Assembly (NCBI GenBank): GCA_029817715.1
Contig: JARUPY010000290.1
Span: 4,092,001 to 4,156,000 of the forward strand
Source of the DNA: Melastoma dodecandrum
Taxonomy: Eukaryota; Streptophyta; Magnoliopsida; Myrtales; Melastomataceae
DNA: 64,000 nucleotides
Reading direction: 5' to 3'
Positions 18,922 through 28,610 of the stretch are shown here, one piece after another; position 1 is the first letter of the stretch, and the number at the start of each line of letters is the position of its first letter. A program made the position numbers and the translations under genes. Below the pieces are notes generated by a model. That model made no database searches, had not been told where the DNA came from, and saw only the letters and a list, made by a program, of their open reading frames with translations.

Positions 18922-19704
18922 TCAGAAGATTATGTCCTCATCTTTCTCTGCGGCTGATAGCAAATTGTGAGCTGCATTCAGTGATATTCCTTTTTGCAAG
19001 GAGATCTTCTCCGCGGTTTGCTCTTCGGCAAACTGCTTGGCAGACGCGAGCTGTTTTTCGATTTCCCTCTTCTTATACCCCTGGATCTTCTTCAACCTGA
19101 AGAAGTCTTCCCTCTCAAGTTCGTCGAGCTCACCCTTGATATAGTTTATGGTGTTCTCCAACCTGGGTTTCACGACGTTCTCAAGAGCGTTGACTCTACG
19201 GTTAGTGGTCTTGATAGCCTCGTCAAGGGTCAGAAACGATGTCTGAAGAGAGGCGAGCTCAACGAGGACTTCAACGGCCTTCAGGTTGGCAGCACGACAA
19301 GCCTGGACTTGCTGTCCTCCTCTAGCCAAGCCAGTGAGATCATTTTTCGTCTCGCCTTCAGTGAAATACTCGAATTTTGGAAGCTTCACACCAGCGACGT
19401 TTTCTTGCCGTGATCGGACTTTAAGCGAGGCATTCTGGACATTCTCCAACACTATGTGCTTAATGTTCTCACCACCCACATACTTCGCTTCAGTCAAAGC
19501 AAATGAGGATGCTTTCATGATATCTCCCATCGACTCCTTTGTGGAGACAATGTTCTTAAGAATCTGGCGAAACTGCACAGTCAAGGCATCGCTCTTCTTC
19601 TTCAGCAAAGCATGGCCTCTAGTAGCGCCAACCAGACGAGCTTTCATAATCCCAAGCATCGTCACAGTGGGAACAACATTCAACCGCTGATTTTGGCCAG
19701 CCAT
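18922..19704 (-). CDS. VHA-D: V-type proton ATPase subunit D
   Basis: Single coding exon of 260 residues, the typical plant length. Subunit D forms the central rotor shaft of the V1 sector, linking ATP hydrolysis to proton pumping into vacuole and endomembrane lumens. The start MAGQNQRLNVVPTVTMLGIM, the segment GATRGHALLKKKSDAL, and the C-terminal KKREIEKQLASAKQFAEEQ are characteristic. The protein is largely alpha-helical with long charged coiled-coil stretches at both ends. The start codon lies 21 nt downstream of a probable 5'UTR splice acceptor. No damage is seen. Confidence 0.96.
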   Translation of the reverse strand: MAGQNQRLNVVPTVTMLGIMKARLVGATRGHALLKKKSDALTVQFRQILKNIVSTKESMGDIMKASSFALTEAKYVGGENIKHIVLENVQNASLKVRSRQENVAGVKLPKFEYFTEGETKNDLTGLARGGQQVQACRAANLKAVEVLVELASLQTSFLTLDEAIKTTNRRVNALENVVKPRLENTINYIKGELDELEREDFFRLKKIQGYKKREIEKQLASAKQFAEEQTAEKISLQKGISLNAAHNLLSAAEKDEDIIF

Positions 19705-20640
19705 CTTTCAAGATGCTAACAAAGTCTGCACGGACAAAAATAAGACAAAACGCCGCGAAAATGAATGAAAATCCCAAGGAGAAAAAAACAAAAAAAAAAA
19801 CCAGAAGGCCTACAGAACCAAGAGAACATGGAACACTTGCCCTGAATTTCCTTGCGGTGCTACTAATAGAGCAATTACAAAAAAGATGAAATTCCCAATT
19901 ATCTTGACTCACACCTCACATTCCTGTTGTGATTATCAGAACGGATGTGGAATTGATAAGCCAAGGGAAACCCGATTCCCAAACTCACTCAACTAACTCC
20001 ATATACATGGCCTAAGAAGGACAAAACACGCAATCGCAACAGCCCGCTTTACAAAAACAACTGATTCCCAACATCATTACATAACCTAGAACTGAAACAA
20101 CCAATCGAGACTCGAGACGCAGCCATGCCACGGTAGCAAAACTGATCCAATTCCTTCCGTGTTGGACCAATCATTCCCACTGCTTATTCCCATAAAATCG
20201 AATATCGCATCACTATCATCACCATCAGCAGCCTCAAGGGCCTCCCTCTGGAAAATCTCGATCCGCCAATCTAAAGAGCACAAAACAACTAAGGAATGGA
20301 CCAAAAAACGAATCCTCAACAAACCCACGATTGGCTCGCCGGGGGGCCTGGAGGATCCAATCGAGGCGAAATTGTTTGGGGATAGAGAACCGTCAGCCAG
20401 GGATCACAAGGGGGTTGATAACAACAACCTGATCGGAGAATCCCGGCAGCAGGGCAAGGGGTTGGATTTGCAAGATCCAAGCCTCGACCGGGGATTGGCA
20501 GAAGAGGAGAGGACTGAAGGGGATTTGGACGGATCGGAGTTGGCTGGTTGGTCGATCGATGGAGCAAGGGAGGTAGCTTCCGATCCTTGTCGCGGTCGTT
20601 TGGGAGGGTGTTTTCTAGGTTTTTCGCATGATCGACGTCG
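19705..20640 (-). other. VHA-D 5'UTR with leader intron and promoter
   Basis: Upstream of VHA-D, a GTGCAG acceptor ends at 19726 and a CAG/GTTGTT donor starts at 20428, defining a probable leader intron of about 700 bp. The upstream UTR exon would start right of 20429. The plus-strand ORF over this stretch (20159-20647) reads antisense to it and is not thought real. Leader introns are common in plant housekeeping genes. Confidence 0.55.
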
Positions 20641-20720
20641 GAACTAAGACAGTGGAATGTTTGTCGTTTGCCAAGTCAGTTTTGGGCTCTTTCTTTTGTC
20701 CTGAAGGCATTCAATTTATT

Positions 20721-21663
20721 GGTTTCTACTCCAAATTTTATCCATTTTTTTTCGATATAGCCAGAAACTTTTCAAAATGTCGTCACACGTCCTAACATTT
20801 GATAATTATATTAATTATAATTACTGTTAAGCGAATGTGTAGACGAAATCCTACGTAGCACCCAGGTGGCTATTAACGTCGTATGGTTATCGTTAACCGC
20901 ATTCTGTCCAGCGGCAGTGACAGGAGCCCTAATCCAGTTGCCGTCATTGTGCGGGTTGGAAACACAAGGAGAGTGATAGAGTGAGGGGTTGGAAAGGTCA
21001 TGGATCTCGATCAAATTAGGTTTTGATCCGCGGGAATTCACCTCCTTAGAGTAGACGACGAGTAGGACGGCCTCAAACTCGGCGAGGGAGGGTAGGGAGG
21101 GGGAGCGGTGGAGGCGCAAGAGGTAGAACCCAGAGAGGAGGAGGAGGAAGAAAAGGGCGACGACGAGTAGGTGAGGGTCGGAAGGCAGGAGGAGGAAGGT
21201 GTCGTACGCCAGTAGCAGAACGGGTCAGAGCCGGAGCCTGAGGAAGGGGAGATGACGAGGGAGGAGGTGACGACGGAGTAGGCGGCGGGGGAGAGGAGGA
21301 GGGAGAGGGCGGGTCGGTCAGTGTCGGCGAGGGAGGCGACCGTCAAGCGGTGGCGACCGGGAAGGAGTTTGGTTAGGGTTTGGATCTGGGATAGGGCTAG
21401 GTGATTTGGGAAGTCCACGTTAGATTGGTGAGGTGATATTGTACACTTTTCCTATTCCACGTCGGCGCCATGTTACCAATTTAACGGTGGGCAGACGGTG
21501 TTAATGGTCACCTGGGCGCACGTAAGATTCCGTCCACGCATTTACTTAACGGTTGTTATAATTGATATAACGGTCAAACGTTAGGATGCGTGATGATATT
21601 TTGAAAAGTTCAGGGTATATCGGAAAAAACGGACAAAGTTTTGGGTAGAATTGATCATTTGCC
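20721..21663. mobile_element. Pack-MULE-like element carrying a gene fragment
   Basis: A 943-bp element with terminal inverted repeats of about 165-173 bp: 20721-20885 and 21491-21663. The arms share recognisable stretches in inverted orientation, such as TTTTGAAAAGTT, TATATCGGAAAAAA and CACCTGGG. The flanks are caatttatt (20712-20720) and taatttatt (21664-21672), a 9-bp duplication with one mismatch; long inverted repeats with 9-bp duplications are the Mutator-like signature. There is no transposase. The interior is GC-rich coding-like sequence on the minus strand (separate entry), which is what a Pack-MULE with captured host sequence looks like. Confidence 0.8.
20935..21418 (-). pseudogene. 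captured fragment of a membrane-protein gene, frameshifted
   Basis: Inside the Mutator-like element, the minus strand encodes an N-terminal reading frame from 21418 (QTLTKLLPGRHRLTVASLAD, then LSLLLSPAAYSVV). It then continues only in another frame with a hydrophobic stretch (LLLAYDTFLLLPSDPHLLVV, SGFYLLRLH) and FEAVLLVVYSKEVNSRG and HDLSNPSLYH. A single-base indel around 21215-21235 separates the two. Composition and continuity across the shift argue for a once-real protein with two or three membrane segments. I do not recognise the family with confidence. The frame then runs into the left inverted repeat, so the source gene is truncated at its 3' side. Confidence 0.65.
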
Positions 21664-21679
21664 TAATTTATTTAGTATA

Positions 21680-22214
21680 GGCAAAATATACTTTTATGGC
21701 ATCAACTTTGAGTCAACTTCATTAATTTAGTTTGTTATATAATTTTGTTATCAACTTTTATTTTTATTTTTATTTTAACCAATCTTAAATTTCTTCTGGC
21801 GAAAGACAAACAAGCCCTTAATATATTCTCACCCGTTTCCTGTAACAGTGGAGTTTCAATGTCTCATTCATTTGTCTCATAATCCACTTTATCCGTAGTA
21901 GCAGCTGCCTAATAGAACATCATCCAACATTCATCAATTTTGCGTATTTTTGACAGCATCAGCAACTACCATCCAACTTCCATTTCTAATTCACTTGATT
22001 TCTCCATCAAAATTTTAAAATAAAATAAAAACATAAGAGAGGTTTCAATTTTTTTATTTTTTTCTTCTTTATGATTTGTCTCACTTACGTGAGATAAAAT
22101 TTAAGATTGATCAAAATTAAAATAAAAATAAAGTTGGTGATAAAATTATATAACAAAAATAATGACAAAACAAAAAATTGGCTTAAAGTTGAGGCCATAA
22201 ATTAATATTTTGTC
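21680..22214. mobile_element. non-autonomous terminal-inverted-repeat element, copy 2
   Basis: About 535 bp. The left end, GGCAAAATATACTTTTATGG then CATCAACTTTGAGTCAACTT, is mirrored at the right end by AAAGTTGAGGCCATAAATTAATATTTTGTC. The inverted repeats extend roughly 100 bp, including TTATATAATTTTgTTATCAACTTT. Internal sequence matches copy 1 at 12481-13054. There is no ORF. It starts only 8 bp right of the Pack-MULE target duplication. The GGCAAA end resembles that of the neighbouring Mutator-like element, so it may be a small MULE derivative. Confidence 0.7.
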
Positions 22215-22777
22215 TTTTTTGAAATTAGTGACATAAAAAGGAACACGATAATTATTTAATTATAAAGAAATTTTTAATTACTAAGCAAAACTAAGTTTTT
22301 TTTCTATGACAGTAAATAAGATATTTTTAAAATTTTATCGTATTTAGTAAATTTTTTATAAATTAATCGTACAACCAAAAGCTCCAATTATTACGACTCA
22401 CACAAAACTTACATTAATAACACATATGGATGGCATAACGAAAGATAAGGTACGAGCAGGAAGGTCTGGTCTCCATACATACACAACTGCTTAGTCCAAC
22501 AAGATGGATGATCACATGATGATTACCTGCCAGGATAATAATATTAGTTTACTGATGATACAACGAGACAAAGTTTCTTGGTGGGGGTAATTCATTCCGA
22601 TCCAAAGTTCATACGAGTCTCACTTTTTTTTTTGTGGGATGTATTGTCTAAATCAAACCTGAGATAACACATTCGGCAAACATCGTTTGACTTGATGTCA
22701 CATTTGCCTTTTGCTTTCGGGGCGAATATTTTTGGAACCCGGAATTTTGAAGGGTTTAAAATTAATCATCATCATCA
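22215..22777. other. AT-rich spacer, 3' side of LRR gene
   Basis: AT-rich sequence with no coding signal, which probably includes the LRR gene's 3'UTR near its right end (ATC trinucleotide run at about 22766-22777). Confidence 0.4.
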
Positions 22778-24115
22778 TCAACGCCCTGTTGGGATCAACA
22801 ATAATAATACCCAGTGACTGATTGCATGGAGCAAGAAGATGATGATGGTTTGATTTGGAGTCGATGATGGAGATTGAGAGAACAAGCTGGAGCTGCCGTT
22901 GTTGCAGAGGTCGACGCCAACCTTAACGTTGTATGCCTCGGTCGGGTTCAGACACAGCCCCGGGTTGCTGCTCAGGTCTAGGTTCTTCCCTAGCCTCGAC
23001 AGGAAACCCGCGTCGAACGGGACGATGCCGCTCAAGTTCCTGCTCAGGTTCAAGTGGTAGATGTGGGACAGGTTCCCGAAACCGACTGCCATTTCGCCCG
23101 TCAGCTGGTTGTTCTGGAGCGAGAGCGTGCTGAGGTTGGCAAGTCGAGACAAGCTGAGCGGGATTTGACCTGAGTACCCAGAATTCGACAGCCTGAGCTC
23201 CTGGAGCTTCACCAGGGAGCCGAAACCAATAGGGAGGGGCATGTTCACTGGGTTGCTCTCCATTAGGAAGTACTCAAGGCTCTGCAGCTTTGAGATCCCT
23301 GAAGGGAGCTTGCCCGTCAGGCCATTGTTGCTCAGGGCTAAGAAGACCAGTGACCCGAGGTACTCAACAGATTCCGGGATTGGACCTGTGAGTGAATTCG
23401 AGCTCAAGTCAAGTTTTTGGAGCTGAACCAGATGGCTGATCATACTAGGAATAATGCCCGAGAGCAAATTATAGCTCAGGTCGAGCCCAATGAGGTTCTT
23501 CAGATCGCCTAACCGAGCCAGCAGTGTCCCTGTGAGGGAGTTGTAGCTCAGGTCCAGGTGAATCAGCGAGGTCAAGCTGAATAGGCCCAAGGGTATGTCC
23601 CTGCTGAGCCTGTTCTGGGACAATGTGAGCACCTGGAGCGACTTCAGCAAGGAGATCTGTGGAGGGATAGGGCCAGCAAGTGCAGGGTTGGACCTAAGGC
23701 CGAGCTGCTGGAGGGACGAATTAAGGAGCCCGGTTGCGGGGACGGTGAGGGCGGTCTTGGTCCCGGAGAAGCAATGGAAGAAGAAGGTAGATTGGAGGAA
23801 AGGGAGGGAGAAGATCAGGTGAGGGAAGGTGGCTATTTTCTTACAGCTTGGGTTAGGGGGTGTCCCAAAATCAAGCCTAGAGACGTGCGTGTAACTGTCC
23901 TCATCCCCAGGCTTGCACTCAAGCCCATGCCAGGAAGATGAACCAGGGGAGTTCTTTTCAAAGCTTTTCCTCCTAAACGGTGTGATGATGCGGAAGAGGA
24001 GATCTCCTGAGTTGTGGGTTTTGCCCTGGTTCCTTTTGTGGTGTTGCATCAATTTGGTTCCATGTTCAAAGTCATTGTGTTTGGACATTGATTGACATGG
24101 TACTCCTGGACACAA
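22778..24115 (-). CDS. leucine-rich-repeat protein, PII-2-like
   Basis: 445-residue ORF with about ten plant-type LRRs (LxxLxLSxNxLTGxIP) between residues 130 and 380, preceded by the cap motif SWHGLECKPG ... HVSRLDFGTPPNPSC. The C-terminus has a hydrophobic tail (IIIFLLHAISHWVLLLL), which suggests a GPI signal or membrane anchor. There is no kinase domain. The repeats and cap resemble PIRIFORMOSPORA INDICA-INSENSITIVE 2-like proteins, which are cell-surface proteins. The first ~60 residues are basic and show no signal peptide, unlike the family; a CAG acceptor-like site lies just upstream (about 24110). The true N-terminus is therefore probably encoded by an upstream exon I cannot place, or has been lost. 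Core confidence is high; the start is poor. Confidence 0.8.
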   Translation of the reverse strand: MCPGVPCQSMSKHNDFEHGTKLMQHHKRNQGKTHNSGDLLFRIITPFRRKSFEKNSPGSSSWHGLECKPGDEDSYTHVSRLDFGTPPNPSCKKIATFPHLIFSLPFLQSTFFFHCFSGTKTALTVPATGLLNSSLQQLGLRSNPALAGPIPPQISLLKSLQVLTLSQNRLSRDIPLGLFSLTSLIHLDLSYNSLTGTLLARLGDLKNLIGLDLSYNLLSGIIPSMISHLVQLQKLDLSSNSLTGPIPESVEYLGSLVFLALSNNGLTGKLPSGISKLQSLEYFLMESNPVNMPLPIGFGSLVKLQELRLSNSGYSGQIPLSLSRLANLSTLSLQNNQLTGEMAVGFGNLSHIYHLNLSRNLSGIVPFDAGFLSRLGKNLDLSSNPGLCLNPTEAYNVKVGVDLCNNGSSSLFSQSPSSTPNQTIIIFLLHAISHWVLLLLIPTGR

Positions 24116-25045
24116 GATAATATGATGTAATAAATGAAGTAAAATATAATGTCATTTCCTCTAGACAGCAAATGCTAATATTATTACCAGCATACCCAAG
24201 TCAAGGATATCTCCTGTTAGGAAAATGTTTTGCCATATTTAAAGAGAAAAAGAAAAAAGAAGAAAGAAAACAACTGAATCAGGCCTGACATAATCTCTGA
24301 TTGTGTCTCCTACATGAATTGGGAGTGGACCCTTCCCTACTCCTTTCATCTCAACCATACTCCTCCTCAACCCACAGTGATTCCCACCCAGAAATAGTTA
24401 TTTCTAGGTCCATTAGCAGTTCTCTCTGAGTGTAAGGAAATAAACAAGAAAGCCAACTCATCAAAATGACAGTACCTCCCTGTCAAGCTTGTCTGATAAC
24501 CCATGGATGTTCAAGAAAACCTTCTTCCTCCTCCTCCACTTCTTCTCCTTCTTCACTGCCTTTGGTTTTTTGCACTCTGAAGGAAAAAGGCAAGAGTCAG
24601 CTTCACTTCCTGATTCCGGAACAACAAAGAATATCAAGTAGTAGATCCAATGTCCTACATACCCCATCAGCAAGGAAAACTGAAGAATTTTACTGCACAA
24701 TATGTCCAAAAATGTTGCAAGCATCCAAAAGTATGTTCAAACAGCTGATTTTTGTCATGAGAAATTCCAAACCAAAGATGAAGCCAGGCACTAACTTACA
24801 AGAGGCCTACAGATAATACCAGTCATGCCCTTCTTTCTGCTGCTTGTTCTAACAAGGATCATGAAGTTTTTGAAACCTAGTACAAGAGTGCCTTCTCCTG
24901 AAGATGATAAAACAAAAGCAAAAACTGGGAGAAAAAACGCGTCTTCTGTGGTGAATAACCTGTGTCAAGAAACAGGGGTGGTTATGCAAGAAGAAGCAGA
25001 AGAAGAGGAGCAGCATGTGGATAGAAGAGGGTTGAAGAGTTGAAG
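24116..25045. other. intergenic with unassigned ORFs
   Basis: Contains two plus-strand ORFs in different frames (24466-24816 and 24825-25043). The second is rich in Lys/Glu (SPEDDKTKAKTGRKNAS) and could be part of a spliced gene cut off by the LTR that begins right after it, but no family is recognisable. I do not call a gene. Confidence 0.3.
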
Positions 25046-25248
25046 TGTTGTATGCTTATGCCAGTAGGCTTATAGAATGGGCTATATACATGTTATAATA
25101 GAGGTGTTTTGTATAACATATAAATAGAGGTAGATGTATTTTCGGTTAAATACAGTTACAACAGTTTTCTTGATTCCCTCAATTTTGTTTTTCCTTCCGG
25201 TGGGGTAGAGCTGCTGGAGATGGCAACTTGCTCCGCTGTGGTTTAACA
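25046..25248 (+). repeat. 5' LTR of truncated Copia element
   Basis: About 203 bp beginning TGTTGTATGC and ending TTTAACA, immediately followed by the primer-binding site TGGTATCAGAGC. The 5' TG and 3' CA fit an LTR. No matching 3' LTR is present in the window. Confidence 0.7.
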
Positions 25249-25260
25249 TGGTATCAGAGC
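25249..25260 (+). other. primer-binding site (initiator tRNA-Met)
   Basis: TGGTATCAGAGC, the standard plant Copia primer-binding site complementary to the 3' end of initiator methionine tRNA, lies directly after the 5' LTR. Confidence 0.85.
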
Positions 25261-25405
25261 ACAACCGTCGTTCGTATGTGCAAGCAGTGATCGGAGCAGT
25301 TGGAGCGCCGGACAAAAGGGAATTAGAGCACATCGGAGAGATGAGTTAAAGTCGAGTTTCCAAGCAAGCTTTCAAGTAGTAGGTAGATGATCCCGCTTCT
25401 CCTTC

Positions 25406-26345
25406 TTGCAGCAGTCGGATACACTTACCTCAGTGATAATCACACCTCCATTGGACGGATTCAATTATTTTTCTTGGAGTCGGTCGTTCCAAATGGCTCT
25501 CATCTTTAGAAACATGTTAGCCTTCATAGATGGAAGGATTCCAGTACCTGGTGTTGATAGTGAGCTGTATGATGCTTGGACGAGATGCAATACTATGGTT
25601 GTATCCTGGTTGCTCAGATCTGTCACAGAATCGATAGCCAGTAACATCTTTTATAAGAGTTATGCTGTCGATATTTGAAATATGCTTAAAAAGAGGTATG
25701 CTCAACCAGATAATGTGAAGGTTAATAAGTTGCAGCAAATGCTCATGACTGTTGTACAAGGAAGTCGGTCAGTAGATGCATATTACACCGAGATGAATGG
25801 TATTTGGGAAGAACTCAAGAATTTCAGGCCCTTACCTTGCTGTAAGCGTGGAAAGTGTAATGAAGAATGCTTTAAGCCTTTTGTAGAAACTCAAATGCAT
25901 GATTATGTCAATAGATTCTTGCTGGGTTTGAATGATGTATATGATGTACTCAAAAGCAGAGTGTTGAGTACAAAGCCATTGCCTTCACTTGATGAAGTTT
26001 ATAGCATGACAATACAGGAAGAGTCTTATTGAAAAGGCAACGATGTTGAGATAGACAAGACTGGAATGAGAATTGATTCAATGGCGTTAGCAGCTCCTAC
26101 TGTTCCTGTTGTCTCTGGGCCTTGGTCAGTCTCTACTGTACCTGGAAGTTATGATCCTAGAAGGAGAAATAGAAGGCTAGTAATGATTTGCTCACATTGT
26201 GGTGAGAAAGGGCATGTCAAGGAAAGGTGTTTTCATATCATTGGCTTTCCCAGTAACATGGGAATGAATAGAGGATGAGGTACAGGAAGAGGAACACGTA
26301 TGGCTGAGGCTTCTGAAGTGCAGATTGGCGATAAAACTGCTCGCA
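25406..26345 (+). pseudogene. Copia gag remnant with TGA stops
   Basis: One reading frame encodes a Copia Gag: N-terminal PPLDGFNYFSWSRSFQMAL, then a UBN2-type capsid region with LQQMLMTVVQGSRSVDAYYT and MHDYVNRFLLGLND, then a CCHC zinc knuckle (CSHCGEKGHVKERC). The frame is interrupted only by three TGA codons at 25676, 26030 and 26276, each at a place where tryptophan is plausible, with no frameshift between them. Protease, integrase and reverse transcriptase are absent and sequence similarity fades near 26345, so the element is 3'-truncated and cannot move by itself. Confidence 0.85.
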
Positions 26346-27141
26346 AATTTCATTCACGCGCCTTCCTTAAAGTGCTTCTGCACACGAAATGACCACAAAA
26401 GATGATCAGTAGGGCACATGGTCTCAACATCGGAAAGCCATTTCATGTTGAAGGTAGAACTAAAGAATGTGCGCAAGAGCATGTCTGGCCTGCTTTCCCG
26501 CTATCTACCCGACATGACAACACCTTGTCCCAAGTCCAGGAACACATTTCCAGTGTAACAAAACATAACACGAGCAAGAAAACAATGCGAACAGTCGGCA
26601 TGAACCCTACAGAACTTCACCGAACTCGTCACAGCAGGAAAATTGAGACCAACCCATCTTTCCTTCAGATTGCACGGAAGCAGTCAATCACTCAAAACTC
26701 CAAATTTCCCCCTCCCCTTAACCCCTAAGACGCACGGCCAACCCAACAACCAACCAGCAAACCGCCTGGAAACAGAAAATGGGAAACCCGTCGTCACCAG
26801 CAAATTGGGGTGATTCCCAAAACCCAAGAAGAACGACGGAAACCCCACTTCGCCTCGTGTAAAAGCATCAAGTAAGCAGTTACCAACTGGGTTAGACGGC
26901 GGCGGAGATTCAGGGTCCGAGCCTGGCGAAGGCCAAGTCACTTGGGTCAAGTCGGGAGGGAAGCTGACGAGCCTCGCCAAATGGGAAGTGGGGAATTTTC
27001 GGACACAACAAATGTAATGCGGTGTCACCAGATTGGTAATGATTATTACATTCGATTGAGGAACAGGAAAGGAAAGACCTTTATTTAGTTATTTCAGCAG
27101 ATGTCATTTAGGAATGAATGGCCATCGTGTACAAGTTATTT
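26346..27141. other. intergenic, no recognised gene
   Basis: Short ORFs on both strands (26402-26728 plus, 26684-27028 minus) have no recognisable domain. Nothing further is identified. Confidence 0.35.
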
Positions 27142-27492
27142 TCAATTAGCGCCGGGCAAGAGACAGAAGCTGAACAGGGTGAACGTCCCACTCTCGGTCT
27201 TCCACACTTCGACGTCATATGTCCCGATGTTGCCCCTCATATCCTTGCAACGGATCGTCAGGAAGTAATCCTGCAAGTCCTCGTCGTCTTCTGAGCATGT
27301 CCGGAACGCTTGCTTGACGTTCAACAGCTCAAGACCGGCGTTCTCTCGCTTGTTGTGCACAGAGACCGAAGATTCCACCAACCACTCCACCATTGGATCA
27401 TAGACATCCATTTCCTCGTCATTGCCGGAAAATCTGGCAGGAAACGGGAAGGCGAATATGAGGAAGAGGAAGCCGGGGAGTCCCATCTGCAT
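27142..27492 (-). CDS. small secreted cystatin-like protein lacking the inhibitor loop
   Basis: 116-residue ORF. Residues 1-20 are hydrophobic (GLPGFLFLIFAFPFPA) and look like a signal peptide. The mature part follows the plant cystatin pattern: VESSVSVHNKRENAGLELLNV corresponds to the family helix (usually FAVxEHNKxxN), followed by a beta-strand YFLTIRCKD and a final YDVEVWK strand like the family's YEAKVW. The papain-binding QxVxG loop expected between helix and strand is replaced by the acidic stretch CSEDDEDLQ. It is therefore unlikely to be a typical cysteine-protease inhibitor. Fold assignment is by eye and moderate; whether the gene is functional is unknown. Confidence 0.5.
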   Translation of the reverse strand: MQMGLPGFLFLIFAFPFPARFSGNDEEMDVYDPMVEWLVESSVSVHNKRENAGLELLNVKQAFRTCSEDDEDLQDYFLTIRCKDMRGNIGTYDVEVWKTESGTFTLFSFCLLPGAN

Positions 27493-27691
27493 GTCTAGAC
27501 GAATTGGGAAAGCAGACCTCTGAATTTATAATAGGATTTTGCATTAGAGGTGAGTTGATCACATAATTAATTCAGAAAGGTCGGCCGTAATGTATTAAAG
27601 TCGAGCCAATTAATTAAGAATCTTTTTCTCTCGATCTTGTAAGGAAAGTGTTTCTTTAAATTAAAGATGTTATGATAAATGTGAGGACTTC

Positions 27692-28195
27692 TTAATCAGG
27701 ATCATAGAGAGGGATACAATTATTCATTACTGCCCGTTGAGGACGTTTCGCGGCGGAGTTGCGACTTGTGTCCGAGTAGAGACTGCCATGATAGGAGGGA
27801 GGTTGACGGGCTAACCCAAGCGAAGACTGTGGCGGAAGATGACGTTGAACAAGAACTACATTCAGCAGGACGGAATGGGCGACGTAACTCTTTATGCATT
27901 GTGAGGTCCCAGGCACTAGATTAGTATTACATTGTCTGTCGTGATCGTCCACAGTAAACCTTGCAGGTGACTGGGAATTGTCGCTGTCCATGTCCAATGA
28001 GTCGAATATGATTAAGGAAAGGACGATCTTAGAGATTTTATTCGGCTGCACTGAAGTTGGCAGCCTGATGCCCAATTTGCATTTGATAGTCTGCGGAGAA
28101 GATCTTGAGCCGGAAGATATGATTAGGGAGAGAACAAACAGATGGAGAAATTTGAACACGGAGACGTATCGATCATTTGCAAGTGCATCCACCAT
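27692..28195 (-). other. possible degenerate cystatin-like ORF
   Basis: 167-residue minus-strand ORF. A segment beginning at 27991 reads ARFTVDDHDRQCNTNLV, which fits the same helix pattern as the cystatin-like ORF 500 bp away (V, H, N/D-R/K, N, L at equivalent spacing). The rest has no cystatin strand pattern and the C-terminus looks out of frame. I treat it as a possible decayed tandem relative, weakly supported. Confidence 0.25.
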
Positions 28196-28260
28196 TCACC
28201 GGACAGAGATCGGAGCGAAAAGAAGGTCAGCAAATCGGATGAAACAACGCCAGTAGACTA

Positions 28261-28610
28261 TAACACATCTGTTACACTAAGAGGGGGTGAATTAGTGTTA
28301 TAATCCAATTATAAATATTTAACACTTTTTCGAAAATCCCGCAGCGGAAGAAAGCTTCTGTAAAACAGAACCATACAGACAGGTTTCTGTAAGACAGGAC
28401 GTACGAGTGTGATTGCGATTTGTTCGATGGACACAAGGCTTTTTATAGTGGTTCGACAAATTGCTTACATCCACTCTTCACCCAGAATTTGGATGGTATT
28501 CACTCAGAATTAACTTCCCCGCGCTTCCTCCGCTTCTTTGACTTCTGAGATGAAAACCGCGGGTCCTTCTGCTGCTTACTCAACTTATATATAGAGCTTC
28601 TTCAATATAG
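28261..28610. repeat. probable transposon leader, CACTAAGAGGGGGTGAATTAG type
   Basis: Begins with ACACTAAGAGGGGGTGAATTAG and contains CGCAGCGGAAG and GTGGTTCGACAAATTGC, phrases typical of dispersed non-coding plant repeats that I have seen at the edges of non-autonomous retroelements. The segment leads directly into the 44-bp tandem array. Boundaries are not defined. Confidence 0.4.

Noticed and set aside
20159..20647. 162-residue plus-strand ORF
   Set aside because: Antisense to the probable VHA-D leader exon and promoter; GC-rich UTR often gives such ORFs.
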